From NCBI GenBank assembly GCA_016182795.1, contig JACPFW010000029.1, positions 47,631-111,630 of the forward strand: a DNA stretch of 64,000 nt. The letters are read 5' to 3'. The translations under genes and the position numbers were made by a program. Below, piece after piece: positions 48,737 to 58,502 of this stretch (the stretch's first letter is position 1; each line of letters opens with the position of its first letter). The notes under the pieces were generated by a model that did no database searches, had not been told where the DNA came from, and worked only from the letters and a program-made list of their open reading frames with translations. Origin of the DNA: Gemmatimonadota bacterium. GTDB lineage: Bacteria > Gemmatimonadota > Gemmatimonadetes > Gemmatimonadales > Gemmatimonadaceae.

Positions 48737-49382
48737 GGTCAAGTTCTGCGGACTCACGCGTCCGGCCGACGCCGCGCGCGCGGCTGCGCTCGGCGCGGCG
48801 TACGTGGGCGTCATCTTTGCCGGCGGCCACCGACGCGTCGATGCGGCGCATGCGCGCCTGGTGCTCGATGCCGCGACGGCGGCCACGCCGGCGCCACGGC
48901 GTGTTGGCGTGTTCGGCGTGCAGTCGGCCGACGAGATCCTCGAACTCGCCGCCGCGGCGCGGCTCGACGTGCTGCAGCTGCACGGCGCGTCGGATGCGGC
49001 GCTGGTGCGCGATCTGCGGCAGCGTTTTGCGGGGGAGGTCTGGCGGGTCGTGCGCGTGGCGCCGGATGCGGAGCCGGCGTTGCTGGCGCGCGTCTCCGAC
49101 GGCGTTGATGCGGTGCTTGTTGACGCGCTCGTCGACGGCGCGCTTGGCGGCACTGGTGTGGCGGTTGACTGGAGCCGGTTGGCCCGACTATTGGAACGCG
49201 CGGGGCGGCCCGCGCGTCTGGTGCTTGCCGGCGGGCTTCGGCCGGAGAATGTGGAGCAGGCCATTGGTCTGGTCGCTCCCGATGTCGTGGATGTATCCTC
49301 AGGGGTGGAATCGAGCCCCGGGATCAAGGATCAATTGCGTATGCGCGCCTTCGCCGAGTCGGCGGCGCGCGGAGGGCAGTGA
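48729..49382 (+). CDS. trpF: Phosphoribosylanthranilate isomerase
   Basis: 217 aa TIM barrel. [13 protein letters not shown] carries the catalytic Cys, VGVF and LDVLQLHG follow, the catalytic Asp is in [17 protein letters not shown], and [12 protein letters not shown] with [16 protein letters not shown] closes the phosphate site. GTG start within the end of trpC. Confidence 0.94.
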   Translation: MTEVKFCGLTRPADAARAAALGAAYVGVIFAGGHRRVDAAHARLVLDAATAATPAPRRVGVFGVQSADEILELAAAARLDVLQLHGASDAALVRDLRQRFAGEVWRVVRVAPDAEPALLARVSDGVDAVLVDALVDGALGGTGVAVDWSRLARLLERAGRPARLVLAGGLRPENVEQAIGLVAPDVVDVSSGVESSPGIKDQLRMRAFAESAARGGQ

Positions 49383-49383
49383 G

Positions 49384-50574
49384 ATGGCGACGCGGGAGAT
49401 GACGGACGGGCGTTTTGGCGTGTTCGGCGGGCGGTACGTCCCCGAGACGCTGGTGCCGGCGCTCGATGAACTGGAAGCGGCCCTCGATGCCGCGCTGGCC
49501 GACCCGGCGTTTCACGCCGAGTTGAACAGCATGCTGCAGCACTACGTCGGGCGTCCGTCCACGCTGTGCGATGCGCCGCGCTTCTCCGAGTTGGTGGGGG
49601 CGCCGGTCTGGCTCAAGCGCGAGGACCTCAACCACACCGGGGCGCACAAGATCAACAATGCCCTGGCGCAGGCGCTGCTCGCGCGCCGTATGGGGAAGCG
49701 CCGCATCATCGCTGAGACCGGAGCAGGGCAGCACGGCGTTGCCACCGCCACGGTCTGCGCGCGCCTCGGACTCGAGTGCGTCGTGTACATGGGTGAGGAG
49801 GACATGCGGCGGCAGCGGCTGAACGTCTACCGCATGCGGCTGATGGGTGCGACCGTGGTGCCGGTGACGGCCGGCACGCGCACGCTGAAGGATGCGACCA
49901 CCGAGGCCATTCGCGACTGGGTCACCACCTGCCCGACAAGCCACTACATCATTGGCTCCGTCGTGGGACCGGCGCCGTATCCGCGCATGGTGCGCGATTT
50001 CCAGGCGATCATCGGGCGCGAGGCGCGCGCGCAGATGCTCGAGCGCGCCGGCCGCCTGCCGCGCAGCGTCGTGGCCTGTGTCGGCGGCGGATCGAACGCG
50101 ATGGGGATCTTTCACGCCTTCGTGGATGACGCGGACGTCGAGTTGATCGGCGTGGAGGCGGCGGGGCACGGCCTCGACAGCGGCGCCCACTCGGCGAGCC
50201 TCACGCGCGGCACGCCGGGCGTGCTGCACGGCGCGCTGATGTACTTGCTGCAGGACGCAAATGGACAGGTTCATCCGGCGCACTCGATTTCGGCGGGGCT
50301 CGACTACCCGGGTGTCGGACCGGAGCACTCGTACCTCAAGGACTCGGGTCGCGGAACGTACGTCTCAGTCACCGACGAGCAGGCGCTCGAGGGCTTCGGT
50401 CTGCTCGGACGGTTGGAGGGCATCATCCCCGCGCTCGAGTCGGCGCACGCGGTGGCGTGGATCGCGTCGCAGAAGGGGCGCTGGGCTGCCGACGAGCCCG
50501 TCCTGTTGTGCGTGAGCGGTCGAGGCGACAAGGACGTGGCGCAGGTCAGCGAACTCGCGGAGGAGGCGACGTGA
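49384..50574 (+). CDS. trpB: Tryptophan synthase beta chain
   Basis: PLP enzyme joining indole and serine. 396 aa, trpB1 type. [10 protein letters not shown], the PLP lysine in [34 protein letters not shown] and [19 protein letters not shown] one base after the trpF stop. trpA, its partner, is not next: two signalling-type genes lie between (50612-53877). Confidence 0.96.
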   Translation: MATREMTDGRFGVFGGRYVPETLVPALDELEAALDAALADPAFHAELNSMLQHYVGRPSTLCDAPRFSELVGAPVWLKREDLNHTGAHKINNALAQALLARRMGKRRIIAETGAGQHGVATATVCARLGLECVVYMGEEDMRRQRLNVYRMRLMGATVVPVTAGTRTLKDATTEAIRDWVTTCPTSHYIIGSVVGPAPYPRMVRDFQAIIGREARAQMLERAGRLPRSVVACVGGGSNAMGIFHAFVDDADVELIGVEAAGHGLDSGAHSASLTRGTPGVLHGALMYLLQDANGQVHPAHSISAGLDYPGVGPEHSYLKDSGRGTYVSVTDEQALEGFGLLGRLEGIIPALESAHAVAWIASQKGRWAADEPVLLCVSGRGDKDVAQVSELAEEAT

Positions 50575-50611
50575 CCCTGACGCTGACGCTCCGGCGCCGT
50601 ATCTTGTAGTG

Positions 50612-52381
50612 ATGACCGTGCCCACGGCCGCCACCCCGACGCAGGAACCCGAGGATCTCGAGCCGCCGTTCTCTCCGCAGCTGGTGTCGGAGATGCTGCG
50701 GCAGCTCGATAAGACGATTCGGGCGCACCTGTTGTACCTCAACAACCACAACAATCCGAGCTACGTGCGCTCGCTCGAACTGGCGCGCGCCGTGTTCGTG
50801 CCGTTGTGGGCGGAGACGGAGTCGGTTCGGCTCACGGTCACGGACACGTCGCTGGAGTGGTACGGGCAGAAGGTGCTCGACGAGCCCACCAAGGCGTCCG
50901 ATTCACTGCCATGGACGCTGTTCAAGGACGGACTTCGCGAGATCACGTTCCAGCAGGGCTTCGAGGACACGGAGCTCGCCGATTTTCTCGCGATCATCCC
51001 CAAGGTGCGGCACGCGCAGCCGAACCAGGACGATTTGCTGACCCTGCTCTGGGAGCAGGAGTTCAGCAAGCTGCAGTATCGCTATGTGGACGTTTCCGAC
51101 GAGTCCGCGCCGTTGGAGGCCTCGCCAGAGCCGGGCCGCTATCCGAAGCGTCCGTCGGGCAACGCCGCCGAAGACCCGGCCGAGGCGGTGCGCGAGGCCA
51201 AGGCGGAGGCGGAGTCAGGCGGCGGCGATGGCGCGGCCGAAGAGCAGGGGCGGTCGGGCATCGTCAAAATGGACGATTTCGACACGACGCTCTACTTCCT
51301 CGACGAAAAAGAAGTGGAGTATCTGCGCCAGGAGACAGAGCGCGAGTACGCGACCGACCTGCGCCGCGCCGTGCTCGACTCCTTGCTCGACATTTTCGAG
51401 TTCCAGTCCGATCCGCTGGTGCGCGCCGAAGTGCTCTCGCACCTTGAAGCGTTGATGCTGCACTTGCTCTCGGCGGGGCAGTTCGCCGCCGTGGCGTACC
51501 TCCTGCGCGAGGCGGCGCTGACGCTCGATCGCGCGCGCGACGTGCAGCCGGAGACCAAGGAGCGCCTCGCGTCGCTCTCCGCGCGCCTCAGCGAACCGGT
51601 GGCGCTCGGCCAGTTGCTCGAGGCAATGGATGCGGCGCCGGTGCTGCCGTCGGCCGCCGACTTGAACGAGCTGTTCGGACAGCTGCGTCCGACGGCGCTG
51701 GCCACGGTCTTCGCGTGGCTGCCGCGCGCCCAGAACGTTGGGCTGCGGCCACTGCTTGAGGGGGCCGCGACGCGCATCGCCGAAGCCGCAACCGGCGAAC
51801 TGGTGAAGCTCATCGCCGACCCAGCGCACGACGTCGCGCTCGAAGCCATTCGCCGCTGCGGGGCCATGCGCACGGCCGCGGGCGTGCCGGCCATGGCGCG
51901 CGTCCTCGAACACGGCGACCGCGAGCTGCGCCACGCCGCGCTCTCGGCGCTCGGCGACATCGCGTCTCCGGGCGCCATGCAGGCGATGGAGAAGGCACTG
52001 GCCGACGCCGATCGCGACCTGCGCGTGCAGGCGGCGCGCACGCTCACCGCGCGACAGTACCGTCCGGCGCTCCAGCGCGCCGAAGCAGCGGTGAAGGGCA
52101 AGGAACTGCGTGAGACCGACCGCACGGAGCGCCTCGCGTTTTTCGAACTGTACGGTTCGCTCTGCGGCGACGGCGGCGTGGCCTATCTCGACGGTCTGCT
52201 CAACGCCAAGGGCGGCCTGTTTGCGCGCAAGGAAGATCCCGAACTGCGCGCGGCCGCGGCGGTGGCGCTCGGGCGCATTGGCACCGCGGCGTCCAAGGAA
52301 TCGCTGCAGCGCGCCGACGGCGACAAGGACGTGATCGTGCGCACGGCGGTCAGCCGGGCGCTGCGCGGAGGGGCGCAATGA
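50612..52381 (+). CDS. HEAT-repeat protein of unknown function
   Basis: 589-aa soluble protein. Residues about 20-150 form a mixed domain (LRQLDKTIRAHLLYLNNH, RLTVTDTSLEWYGQKVLDE, LFKDGLREITFQQGFEDTELADFLAII) whose pattern resembles the N-terminus of the next gene product. An acidic Ala/Glu linker (about 175-225) follows, then helices, and HEAT repeats in the last 200 residues (ALEAIRRCGAMRTAAGVPAM, HAALSALGDIASPGAMQAM). No catalytic motif. The end overlaps the HD-GYP gene by four bases, so they likely act together. Confidence 0.75.
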   Translation: MTVPTAATPTQEPEDLEPPFSPQLVSEMLRQLDKTIRAHLLYLNNHNNPSYVRSLELARAVFVPLWAETESVRLTVTDTSLEWYGQKVLDEPTKASDSLPWTLFKDGLREITFQQGFEDTELADFLAIIPKVRHAQPNQDDLLTLLWEQEFSKLQYRYVDVSDESAPLEASPEPGRYPKRPSGNAAEDPAEAVREAKAEAESGGGDGAAEEQGRSGIVKMDDFDTTLYFLDEKEVEYLRQETEREYATDLRRAVLDSLLDIFEFQSDPLVRAEVLSHLEALMLHLLSAGQFAAVAYLLREAALTLDRARDVQPETKERLASLSARLSEPVALGQLLEAMDAAPVLPSAADLNELFGQLRPTALATVFAWLPRAQNVGLRPLLEGAATRIAEAATGELVKLIADPAHDVALEAIRRCGAMRTAAGVPAMARVLEHGDRELRHAALSALGDIASPGAMQAMEKALADADRDLRVQAARTLTARQYRPALQRAEAAVKGKELRETDRTERLAFFELYGSLCGDGGVAYLDGLLNAKGGLFARKEDPELRAAAAVALGRIGTAASKESLQRADGDKDVIVRTAVSRALRGGAQ

Positions 52382-53877
52382 CCAACCCGCCCGCTCCCCG
52401 CGCGTCGGTCGCCGTGCGCGGCTCGGTGGCGATGCAGGCGCTCAGCGATGCGACGGGCGAAGCCTATGTGCGCGTCGCCAGCCGCGCCTTCATCCTCGCG
52501 TTCTACGGGACGATGCGGAACCTCCGCCTCTACCCGTTTGAGAATGCGGTGGTGCAGCAGTCGCTGCAGGACCTGTCGTTCATCACCAATGAGCTGATCA
52601 CGCGCGAAAAGGAATGCGAGTTCCGCGTCGCGGGCGAGTTCATTTTCGTCAACGGCACGCGGCTGCGGCTCGACCTCGACAACTACTCGAGCTTCAGCGC
52701 CCTGCTGACGCAGTTTCGACAGAACGGCATCGGGTCGCTGCGCGCCACGCGCGCGCCGGCGATCCGCGACTGGACCGTGCTCCTCGGCTACCTGCAGAAT
52801 CCGCAGGGCGGTGACGCCGCAGACCGGTTTGAGGGGCTGCTCAAGCGCCTCACCGACACGAGCATCACGTCGTTTGAGATAGGGCCGCTCGTGGAGGGCG
52901 ACGAAGACCAGAGCGGCGAACGGCTCGAGGCCAAGGAAAAGGCCAAGCGGACGTACGCGCGCTCGGTCACCGCCACCAAGGACGTGATCAACTCGGTGCG
53001 CATGGGGCAGAGCGCCAACATCAAGAAGATCAAGCGCGTGGTGCAGGGCATTGTCGACCAGATCCTCTCCGACGAGGCGTCGCTGGTCGGACTGACGACC
53101 ATCCGCGACTACGACGACTACACGTTCACGCACTCCGTCAACGTCTGCATCTTTTCCATCTCGCTCGGCCGCCGGTTGGCCCTCACGCGCCTGCAGCTCT
53201 ACGATCTCGGGATGGCCGCGCTGTTCCACGACATCGGCAAGGCCCGCGTCCCCTCCGAGATCATCAACAAGGTCGACGTCCTCACCGACGACGAATGGCG
53301 CGCCATCGCCGCGCATCCGTGGCTTGGCGTGCTCGCGCTCTTCTCGGTCAAGGATCAGCAGGAGTTCCCGTATCGCTCAATGCTCGTCGCGTTTCAGCAC
53401 CACATGAAGCGCGACCTCACTGGCTATCCGCGCAGTCTTCGCACGAAGGAGATGATGTTCTACTCCAAGATCGTGGCGACGGCGGACGGCTTTGACGCGG
53501 CCACGTCGCGCCGGTCGTACCAGACGACGCCGATGGCGCCGTCAGCCGTGCTGCAGGAGATGCGCGACAACCCGCGCCGCGGCATCGATCCGGTGATCGT
53601 CAAGGCGTTCATCAACCTGCTGGGCATCTACCCGGTTGGCACGTTCGTCGTGCTCGACACCTTTGAACTCGCCATCGTGCACGCCGCCAACCCCGATCCG
53701 GAACTGCTGTCGCGTCCGCTCGTGCGCATCGTCAGCGATGACATGGGCAACGTGCAGTATCCGGGCGTCGTGGTGAACCTCGCCGAGCGCGGCGAGGACG
53801 GCGAGTATCGCCGCACCATCATCAAGACCGCCGACCCCGACCGCTACGGCATTCGCGTCGGCGACTACTTCGTCTAA
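52378..53877 (+). CDS. HD-GYP domain protein (probable c-di-GMP phosphodiesterase)
   Basis: 499 aa. The N-terminal part (about 25-170) contains YGTMRNLRLYPFENAVVQQSL, a strand-rich section with FIFVNGTRLRLD, and LLTQFRQNGIGSLR. The HD-GYP domain (about 235-420) has HSVNVCIFSISLG, the metal motif FHDIGKARVP, and QHHMKRDLTGYP with the GYP signature. Residues for metal binding are present, so hydrolysis of c-di-GMP is plausible. Coupled to the HEAT gene upstream; trpA follows after seven bases. Confidence 0.85.
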   Translation: MTNPPAPRASVAVRGSVAMQALSDATGEAYVRVASRAFILAFYGTMRNLRLYPFENAVVQQSLQDLSFITNELITREKECEFRVAGEFIFVNGTRLRLDLDNYSSFSALLTQFRQNGIGSLRATRAPAIRDWTVLLGYLQNPQGGDAADRFEGLLKRLTDTSITSFEIGPLVEGDEDQSGERLEAKEKAKRTYARSVTATKDVINSVRMGQSANIKKIKRVVQGIVDQILSDEASLVGLTTIRDYDDYTFTHSVNVCIFSISLGRRLALTRLQLYDLGMAALFHDIGKARVPSEIINKVDVLTDDEWRAIAAHPWLGVLALFSVKDQQEFPYRSMLVAFQHHMKRDLTGYPRSLRTKEMMFYSKIVATADGFDAATSRRSYQTTPMAPSAVLQEMRDNPRRGIDPVIVKAFINLLGIYPVGTFVVLDTFELAIVHAANPDPELLSRPLVRIVSDDMGNVQYPGVVVNLAERGEDGEYRRTIIKTADPDRYGIRVGDYFV

Positions 53878-53884
53878 TACTGTC

Positions 53885-54658
53885 GTGCTGACTGCCCGCT
53901 GTGAGGCGCTTCGCGCCCAAGGCCGCCGTGCCCTCGTCTGCTACGCCACCGCCGGCCACCCCGATCCCGATCGCAGTGTCGCTCTCTGGCAGGGGCTGGA
54001 GTCGGCCGGCGCCGACGTGCTCGAGGTCGGCGTGCCGTTTTCCGACCCGATGGCCGACGGGCCGGTCATTCAGGCCAGCTCGCAAGCCGCGCTCGAGCAC
54101 GGCGTCACGCTCGACACGACCCTCGGGCTCGTGGCGCGCGCCAAGCTCGGCATTCCGGTGGTGCTCTTCAGCTACCTGAATCCCATCCTTGCGGCCGGCT
54201 CCGACGTGCTGCGCCGCGCGGCGGACGCCGGCGTGCACGGCCTGCTGGTCACCGACCTGCCGGTGGGGAGCGATCCGGAACGCGAGGCGTGGCTCGGCGG
54301 CGGACCGCTCGACTTCGTGCGCCTCGTCGCGCCCACCACGCCGCGCGCGCGGATGGCGGAAATCGCACGGCACGGACGCGGCTTCGTCTATCTCATCTCC
54401 CGCCTCGGGGTGACGGGCGTGAGTGACACGCTCCCGTCGGACCTGCCGCAGACCATCGCCCAGCTGCGCGGCGTTTGCTCGCTGCCCATCTGCGTCGGCT
54501 TCGGCATCTCGCGCCCCGAACATGCGCGTGCCGTCGGGGCGCACGCCGACGGCATCGTCGTCGGCAGCGCCATTGTTCGTGCGGCGGGCCGCTCGGTGGA
54601 CGAGGCGGTCGCGCTCACGCGCAGCCTGCGATCGGCCCTCGACGCCCCCGCCGCATGA
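53885..54658 (+). CDS. trpA: Tryptophan synthase alpha chain
   Basis: 257-aa TIM barrel splitting indole-3-glycerol phosphate. YATAGHPDPD, catalytic Glu in VLEVGVPFSDPMADGPVIQ, catalytic Asp in LLVTDLPVG, FVYLISRLGVTGV and GFGISRPEHA. GTG start. It overlaps yqeK (ATGA), so the trp operon runs on into unrelated genes. Confidence 0.95.
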   Translation: MLTARCEALRAQGRRALVCYATAGHPDPDRSVALWQGLESAGADVLEVGVPFSDPMADGPVIQASSQAALEHGVTLDTTLGLVARAKLGIPVVLFSYLNPILAAGSDVLRRAADAGVHGLLVTDLPVGSDPEREAWLGGGPLDFVRLVAPTTPRARMAEIARHGRGFVYLISRLGVTGVSDTLPSDLPQTIAQLRGVCSLPICVGFGISRPEHARAVGAHADGIVVGSAIVRAAGRSVDEAVALTRSLRSALDAPAA

Positions 54659-55191
54659 CACCGCTGGTGTTGCCTGACTGGGCTGTTGTCTCGGAGAAGC
54701 GGCGCGCGCACATCGCGCGCGTGACGGCGCTGCTCGACGAGTGGGCCGCGCGAATGCACCTCGACGCCGCCGAGGCGCAGGCCTGGCACGATGCCGGCCG
54801 CTGGCACGACGCGCTGCGCGACGCGACGCCCGCCGCGCTTCGGGCCATCTACGACGCCCCCGACCTGCCCGACGGCATTCTCCACGGGCCGGCCGCCGCG
54901 CTGATGCTCGAGCGCGTGGGCGAGACCCGCGCCACGGTGCTCGAGGCGGTGCGCTGGCACACGACTGGCCACCCGGAGTGGGACCGCACCGGACGCGCGC
55001 TGTTCATGGCCGACTTCCTCGAGCCTGGACGCAACTGGATGCACGCCGATCGCGCCTTCCTCGCCGCACAGCTGCCGCACAACTTCGACGGCGTCTTTCG
55101 ACAGGCCGTGCGTATGCGACTCGAATGGACCCTGCGTGAGGGCAATCGCATCTTCGAGGGCACGGTCGCGTTGTGGAACGCGGTGCGATGA
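54655..55191 (+). CDS. yqeK: YqeK-like HD-domain Ap4A hydrolase
   Basis: 178 aa. The HD residues are in order: H of RAHIARV, HD of GRWHDALRD, HG of ILHGPAA, H-TTGH and D in FMADFLEPGRN. This last motif is typical of YqeK, which hydrolyses diadenosine tetraphosphate symmetrically to ADP. Overlaps trpA upstream and the LytR_C gene downstream. In many genomes yqeK sits by nadD and rsfS, neither of which is in the window. Confidence 0.82.
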   Translation: MTPLVLPDWAVVSEKRRAHIARVTALLDEWAARMHLDAAEAQAWHDAGRWHDALRDATPAALRAIYDAPDLPDGILHGPAAALMLERVGETRATVLEAVRWHTTGHPEWDRTGRALFMADFLEPGRNWMHADRAFLAAQLPHNFDGVFRQAVRMRLEWTLREGNRIFEGTVALWNAVR

Positions 55192-55670
55192 CCAGCGCGG
55201 TGCCGCCGGAGGTCGCCAGGCGCCGCATTCGCCGGCGCGTCGCGCTGTTGGTGATCCTCGTCGGCATCGTCGCCGGCGTCTTCAGGCCACGCTCCCAGTC
55301 AGACAGCGCGGGGAGTGCGCCGGCGCCTGACGCCCCGGCGGCCCGTCCCGCGCGCGTCGTTCCCGATTCGGTACGCATCAAGGTGGAAGTGATCAACGCC
55401 ACCGCGTCGCGCGGACTGGGACGGTTGGCCACGGCATGGCTGCGCGACAAGGGATTCGATGTCGTCGGCACCGGCACCGCGCCTGAAGCGCAGCGCCGCG
55501 ACAGTACCCTGGTACTCGACCGGTCGGGACATCCGGCGTGGGCCGCGCTCGCCGCCGAGGCGATGGGCGGGGCGCGCGTGGAGTCGCGCCCCGATTCGCT
55601 GCGCTACCTCGACGTCACCGTGCTAATCGGCCGCAACTGGCGGCCGCCGCCGCAGGCGCTCTACCCGTAG
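55188..55670 (+). CDS. LytR C-terminal-domain protein
   Basis: 160 aa: one N-terminal membrane helix (RVALLVILVGIVAGVF), a Pro/Ala linker and a LytR_C domain (IKVEVINATASRGLGRLATAWLRDKGFDVV ... LDVTVLIGRNW) predicted outside the membrane. Genes of this type often follow yqeK. Function unknown, assumed to be envelope-related. Its last 48 bases overlap the 3' end of rlmN on the other strand. Confidence 0.82.
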   Translation: MTSAVPPEVARRRIRRRVALLVILVGIVAGVFRPRSQSDSAGSAPAPDAPAARPARVVPDSVRIKVEVINATASRGLGRLATAWLRDKGFDVVGTGTAPEAQRRDSTLVLDRSGHPAWAALAAEAMGGARVESRPDSLRYLDVTVLIGRNWRPPPQALYP

Positions 55671-56690
55671 CTGGCCGCACGCCGCGGCGATGTCGGTGCC
55701 GCGGCTCTTGCGCACGGCCACTTCGACGCCGGCGCGCTCGAGCGCCGCGGCAAATCGCCTGATGCCGTCCGCTGAGGTGGGGGTGTACGAACCGGCGCCG
55801 CCGGGATGCAGCGGAATCAGGTTCACAAAGGCGCCGCACCGTTTGGCGAGTTGAGCCAGCAGTTCCGCGTGCATCGGCTGGTCGTTGACGCCGCCGAGCA
55901 TCACGTACTCGAACGTGACCCGCCGACTGAAGTTCGCCGCCGCGTCGATCACCTTCTCGAGCGGGAACTTGATATTCACGGGCATCAGCATGCGCCGCAG
56001 TTCGTCGCTCGGCGCGTGCACCGAGATGGCGAGCCGGAACTGTTCCGGCCGCTTGGCGAGCGCTTCGATGCCCGGCAGCACGCCGACCGTGGACACCGTG
56101 ATGTGGCGCGCGCCGATGCCGCATCCCTTGGCGTCGTTGAGAATGGTCAGCACGACGTTCACGGCCTTCCAGTTCATCATCGGCTCGCCCATCCCCATGA
56201 ACACGATGTTCGTGGGCTTCACCGGCTCCGGCAGCAGGGCCAGCTCGCGCACCTGACCGGCGATCTCCGACGGCAACAGGTTGCGCGAGAACCCCATCAG
56301 CCCGGTGGCGCAGAAGGAACACTGCAACGCGCATCCGGCCTGCGATGAGATGCACAGCGTGACGCGGTCGCCGTCGGGAATGGCCACCGTCTCGATGGTC
56401 TGCCCGTCGTGCAGGCGAAACAGGAACTTGCGCGTGCCGTCCGTGGAGCGCTGCTCGGCCGCCAGCTCGAGGCGCGGCACGCTGAAGGCCTGCGCGAGCT
56501 CCGCGCGAAACGCGAGCGGCAGGTCGGTCATCTCCGCAAACGACGCCGCCGGATGCGACCACAGCCGACGCGCCGCCTGGCTGCCGCGATACGCGCCAAC
56601 GCCGCGCGCCTCGGCGAAGGCGCGCAGCTGCTGCTCCGCGTCGGCCGGCGTGAGGTCGAGCAGGTTGACGGGCGTCGGCGGCGTGGTCAC
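55623..56690 (-). CDS. rlmN: Dual-specificity RNA methyltransferase RlmN
   Basis: Radical SAM enzyme methylating A2503 of 23S rRNA and A37 of tRNAs. 355 aa with the cluster motif CALQCSFCATG, MGMGEPMMNW, ISVHAPSDELRR and the C-terminal methyl-accepting Cys region (ACGQL). GTG start overlaps the stop of the upstream beta-barrel gene (GTGA). The 3' end runs 48 bases into the convergent LytR_C gene. Confidence 0.95.
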   Translation of the reverse strand: MTTPPTPVNLLDLTPADAEQQLRAFAEARGVGAYRGSQAARRLWSHPAASFAEMTDLPLAFRAELAQAFSVPRLELAAEQRSTDGTRKFLFRLHDGQTIETVAIPDGDRVTLCISSQAGCALQCSFCATGLMGFSRNLLPSEIAGQVRELALLPEPVKPTNIVFMGMGEPMMNWKAVNVVLTILNDAKGCGIGARHITVSTVGVLPGIEALAKRPEQFRLAISVHAPSDELRRMLMPVNIKFPLEKVIDAAANFSRRVTFEYVMLGGVNDQPMHAELLAQLAKRCGAFVNLIPLHPGGAGSYTPTSADGIRRFAAALERAGVEVAVRKSRGTDIAAACGQLRVERLRRRPPVAAD

Positions 56691-57583
56691 TTGAGCACCG
56701 AGCTCAGTGTGAACTGGTACGTCGCCGAGAGATTCCCGGCGCTCTCTTCCCGCGCCACGCCGATGACGTAGCCGCGGTGGTGAAAGTCGATGCCAAGACG
56801 GGCGCGCCAGTTGGTGCGGCCATAGGCCTCGGTGCGCGCCGCGCCGAGACGGGATTCGAGCCGCTGCCAGCGCGCGCCGACGTATCCAAACGCCTCGCGC
56901 GGCATTCCGTCGGCCGCCGTGTAGCTCAGTCCCACGCGGCTGGTGCGCAGCGAGTCGGTGCCGACGAGTCGCGCATCGGCGGCGACCAGCAGTTCGGCCT
57001 GTTCGTGCTCGCGTGAGAACGGACTGGCAAGGAATGTGGAGGCGGCGAGCCGCACGTCGCGCGGCCCGAGGCCGCGCGAGATCACGCCAACGTCCACCGA
57101 AACCGCGCGGCGGGCGACGTCGTCGAGTTGTCCACTGCGCAGGCGCAGAGCGGCGCCCAGCGTCACCGGTCCCACGCCGCGCGCAGCCATGAGCGACAGC
57201 AGGGTGGTGGCGTATGGGATCTCATCGCCGATCGACTGCGGGTCCGAGTCGGTGCGCAGGAGGTCGCCCACCGAGGCGTGCGCCACGCCAAGGGCGACGG
57301 TTGTGCCGTCGTGCCAGCGCGCCGCCACCGTGGCGACCTGCGCCGTGACCGCCACGTCCACCGGGGCGCTCATCGTGCCGACGGCGAAGCGCAGACGGCT
57401 CCCCGCGGGGACCGTGACGCTCGCCGGATTCCACAGGCCGAACCCGGCCGTTGTGCCAATCGCCGGCGCTTCGGCCGTGAGGCCGATCGGGAACGCCAGC
57501 AGGTCGCGTCCGGGCACCAGCTGCGCGGACACGCCCTCCGACAAGATCGAGGTCAGCAACAATAGAACGGTCGCGCGGCGCAT
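56687..57583 (-). CDS. Predicted outer-membrane beta-barrel protein
   Basis: 298 aa with signal peptide (RRATVLLLLTSILSEGVSAQ). The mature part alternates hydrophobic and polar residues, contains FGLWNPASVTVPAGSRLRFAVG near the start and ends TYQFTLSSVLK. PorV/PorQ-like barrels have this look, but homology cannot be shown by eye. ATG 57583 is the signal-peptide start and lies six bases after a -10 box. Coupled to rlmN. Confidence 0.7.
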   Translation of the reverse strand: MRRATVLLLLTSILSEGVSAQLVPGRDLLAFPIGLTAEAPAIGTTAGFGLWNPASVTVPAGSRLRFAVGTMSAPVDVAVTAQVATVAARWHDGTTVALGVAHASVGDLLRTDSDPQSIGDEIPYATTLLSLMAARGVGPVTLGAALRLRSGQLDDVARRAVSVDVGVISRGLGPRDVRLAASTFLASPFSREHEQAELLVAADARLVGTDSLRTSRVGLSYTAADGMPREAFGYVGARWQRLESRLGAARTEAYGRTNWRARLGIDFHHRGYVIGVAREESAGNLSATYQFTLSSVLK

Positions 57584-57618
57584 CTGCGCAGGATACCCGG
57601 ACCGGATGGGATGGTCAA
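57584..57618 (-). promoter_or_regulatory. Putative promoter of the beta-barrel gene, leaderless layout
   Basis: Minus strand TTGACC (57613-57618), 17 nt, TATCCT (57590-57595), six bases to the ATG at 57583. This is the best -35 match of the leaderless-type promoters in the window. Confidence 0.55.
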
Positions 57619-57688
57619 GCGTTCGGTTGCTACCACCAAGTTCCACTCTCCGTTAGTTTTACACTGTTTCCACCCTGCGGAGAACCGG

Positions 57689-58144
57689 TTGCTCACGGAG
57701 CTGCTCCCCGCGGCGCACGTTCGTGTGCCGCTGGGTAGCCATTCTCGACATGCCTTGTTCCGCGAACTTGTGGAACTCGCGCTTCCCGAAGCCGATCCGG
57801 CGACGCTGGAGGCGGCGTTTCAGGGCGTGCTTGCTCGCGAGACGATTGCCAGCACGGCGATTGGCGACGGATTGGCCGTGCCGCACGGCCGCACCAACGC
57901 CGTGGGACACATCTGCGTGGCGGCGGGCATGGTGGAGGGAGTGGAGGATTACGCGTCGCCTGATGGCGTGCCGGTGCGGGTTTGTTTCTTGGTCGTCACG
58001 CCGGAAACCGATGCGGCGACGCACTTGAAGCTGTTGTCGCGGTTGGCGCGGCTGATGCGCAACGATGCTCTGCGCGATGCATTGCTGTCCGCGCGCGATG
58101 TTGAGTCGTTCATTGCGGTGCTCGCTCGCGCGGAGGCGCGGTGA
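57689..58144 (+). CDS. Divergent PTS EIIA-like protein
   Basis: EIIA (PtsN/fructose-type) domain, about 151 aa. IASTAIGDGLAVPHGRTNAVG matches the active-site loop with its phosphorylatable His, and PVRVCFLVVTPETDAATHLKLLSRLARL matches the second half. TTG at 57689 has GCGGAG six bases upstream; ATG at 57611 would add 26 residues that do not look like EIIA sequence. No other PTS genes are nearby. VanZ-like gene overlaps its stop. Confidence 0.78.
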   Translation: MLTELLPAAHVRVPLGSHSRHALFRELVELALPEADPATLEAAFQGVLARETIASTAIGDGLAVPHGRTNAVGHICVAAGMVEGVEDYASPDGVPVRVCFLVVTPETDAATHLKLLSRLARLMRNDALRDALLSARDVESFIAVLARAEAR

Positions 58145-58502
58145 CGCGGGGGCACTGGACGACGGCGGTGCTGTGGGCAGTGCTCATCGAAGCGTTGGTC
58201 CTATGGCCGTCACCGCCGAGTGTGTCGACCGCGCTGTGGGGATTGGGCGGTGATAAGCTGGTGCACGCGACGCTGTTCGCCGTGCAGGCATTCTGGATTG
58301 CGCGGGCGCTGGCGGCGCAGGGTCGGCCGCTGTGGCCGGCGTGGGTTGGAGCGACGCTATATGGCGCCGTGACGGAGTGGCAGCAGCATTTCATTCCCAG
58401 CCGTTCGATGGAGCTGGGAGACTTTCTGGCGGACACTGTGGGGGCCGTGCTGGGCCTCGTGGTCTTCGCCGCGTTGGCGCCACGGCGCCGGGAGCTTCAC
58501 CG

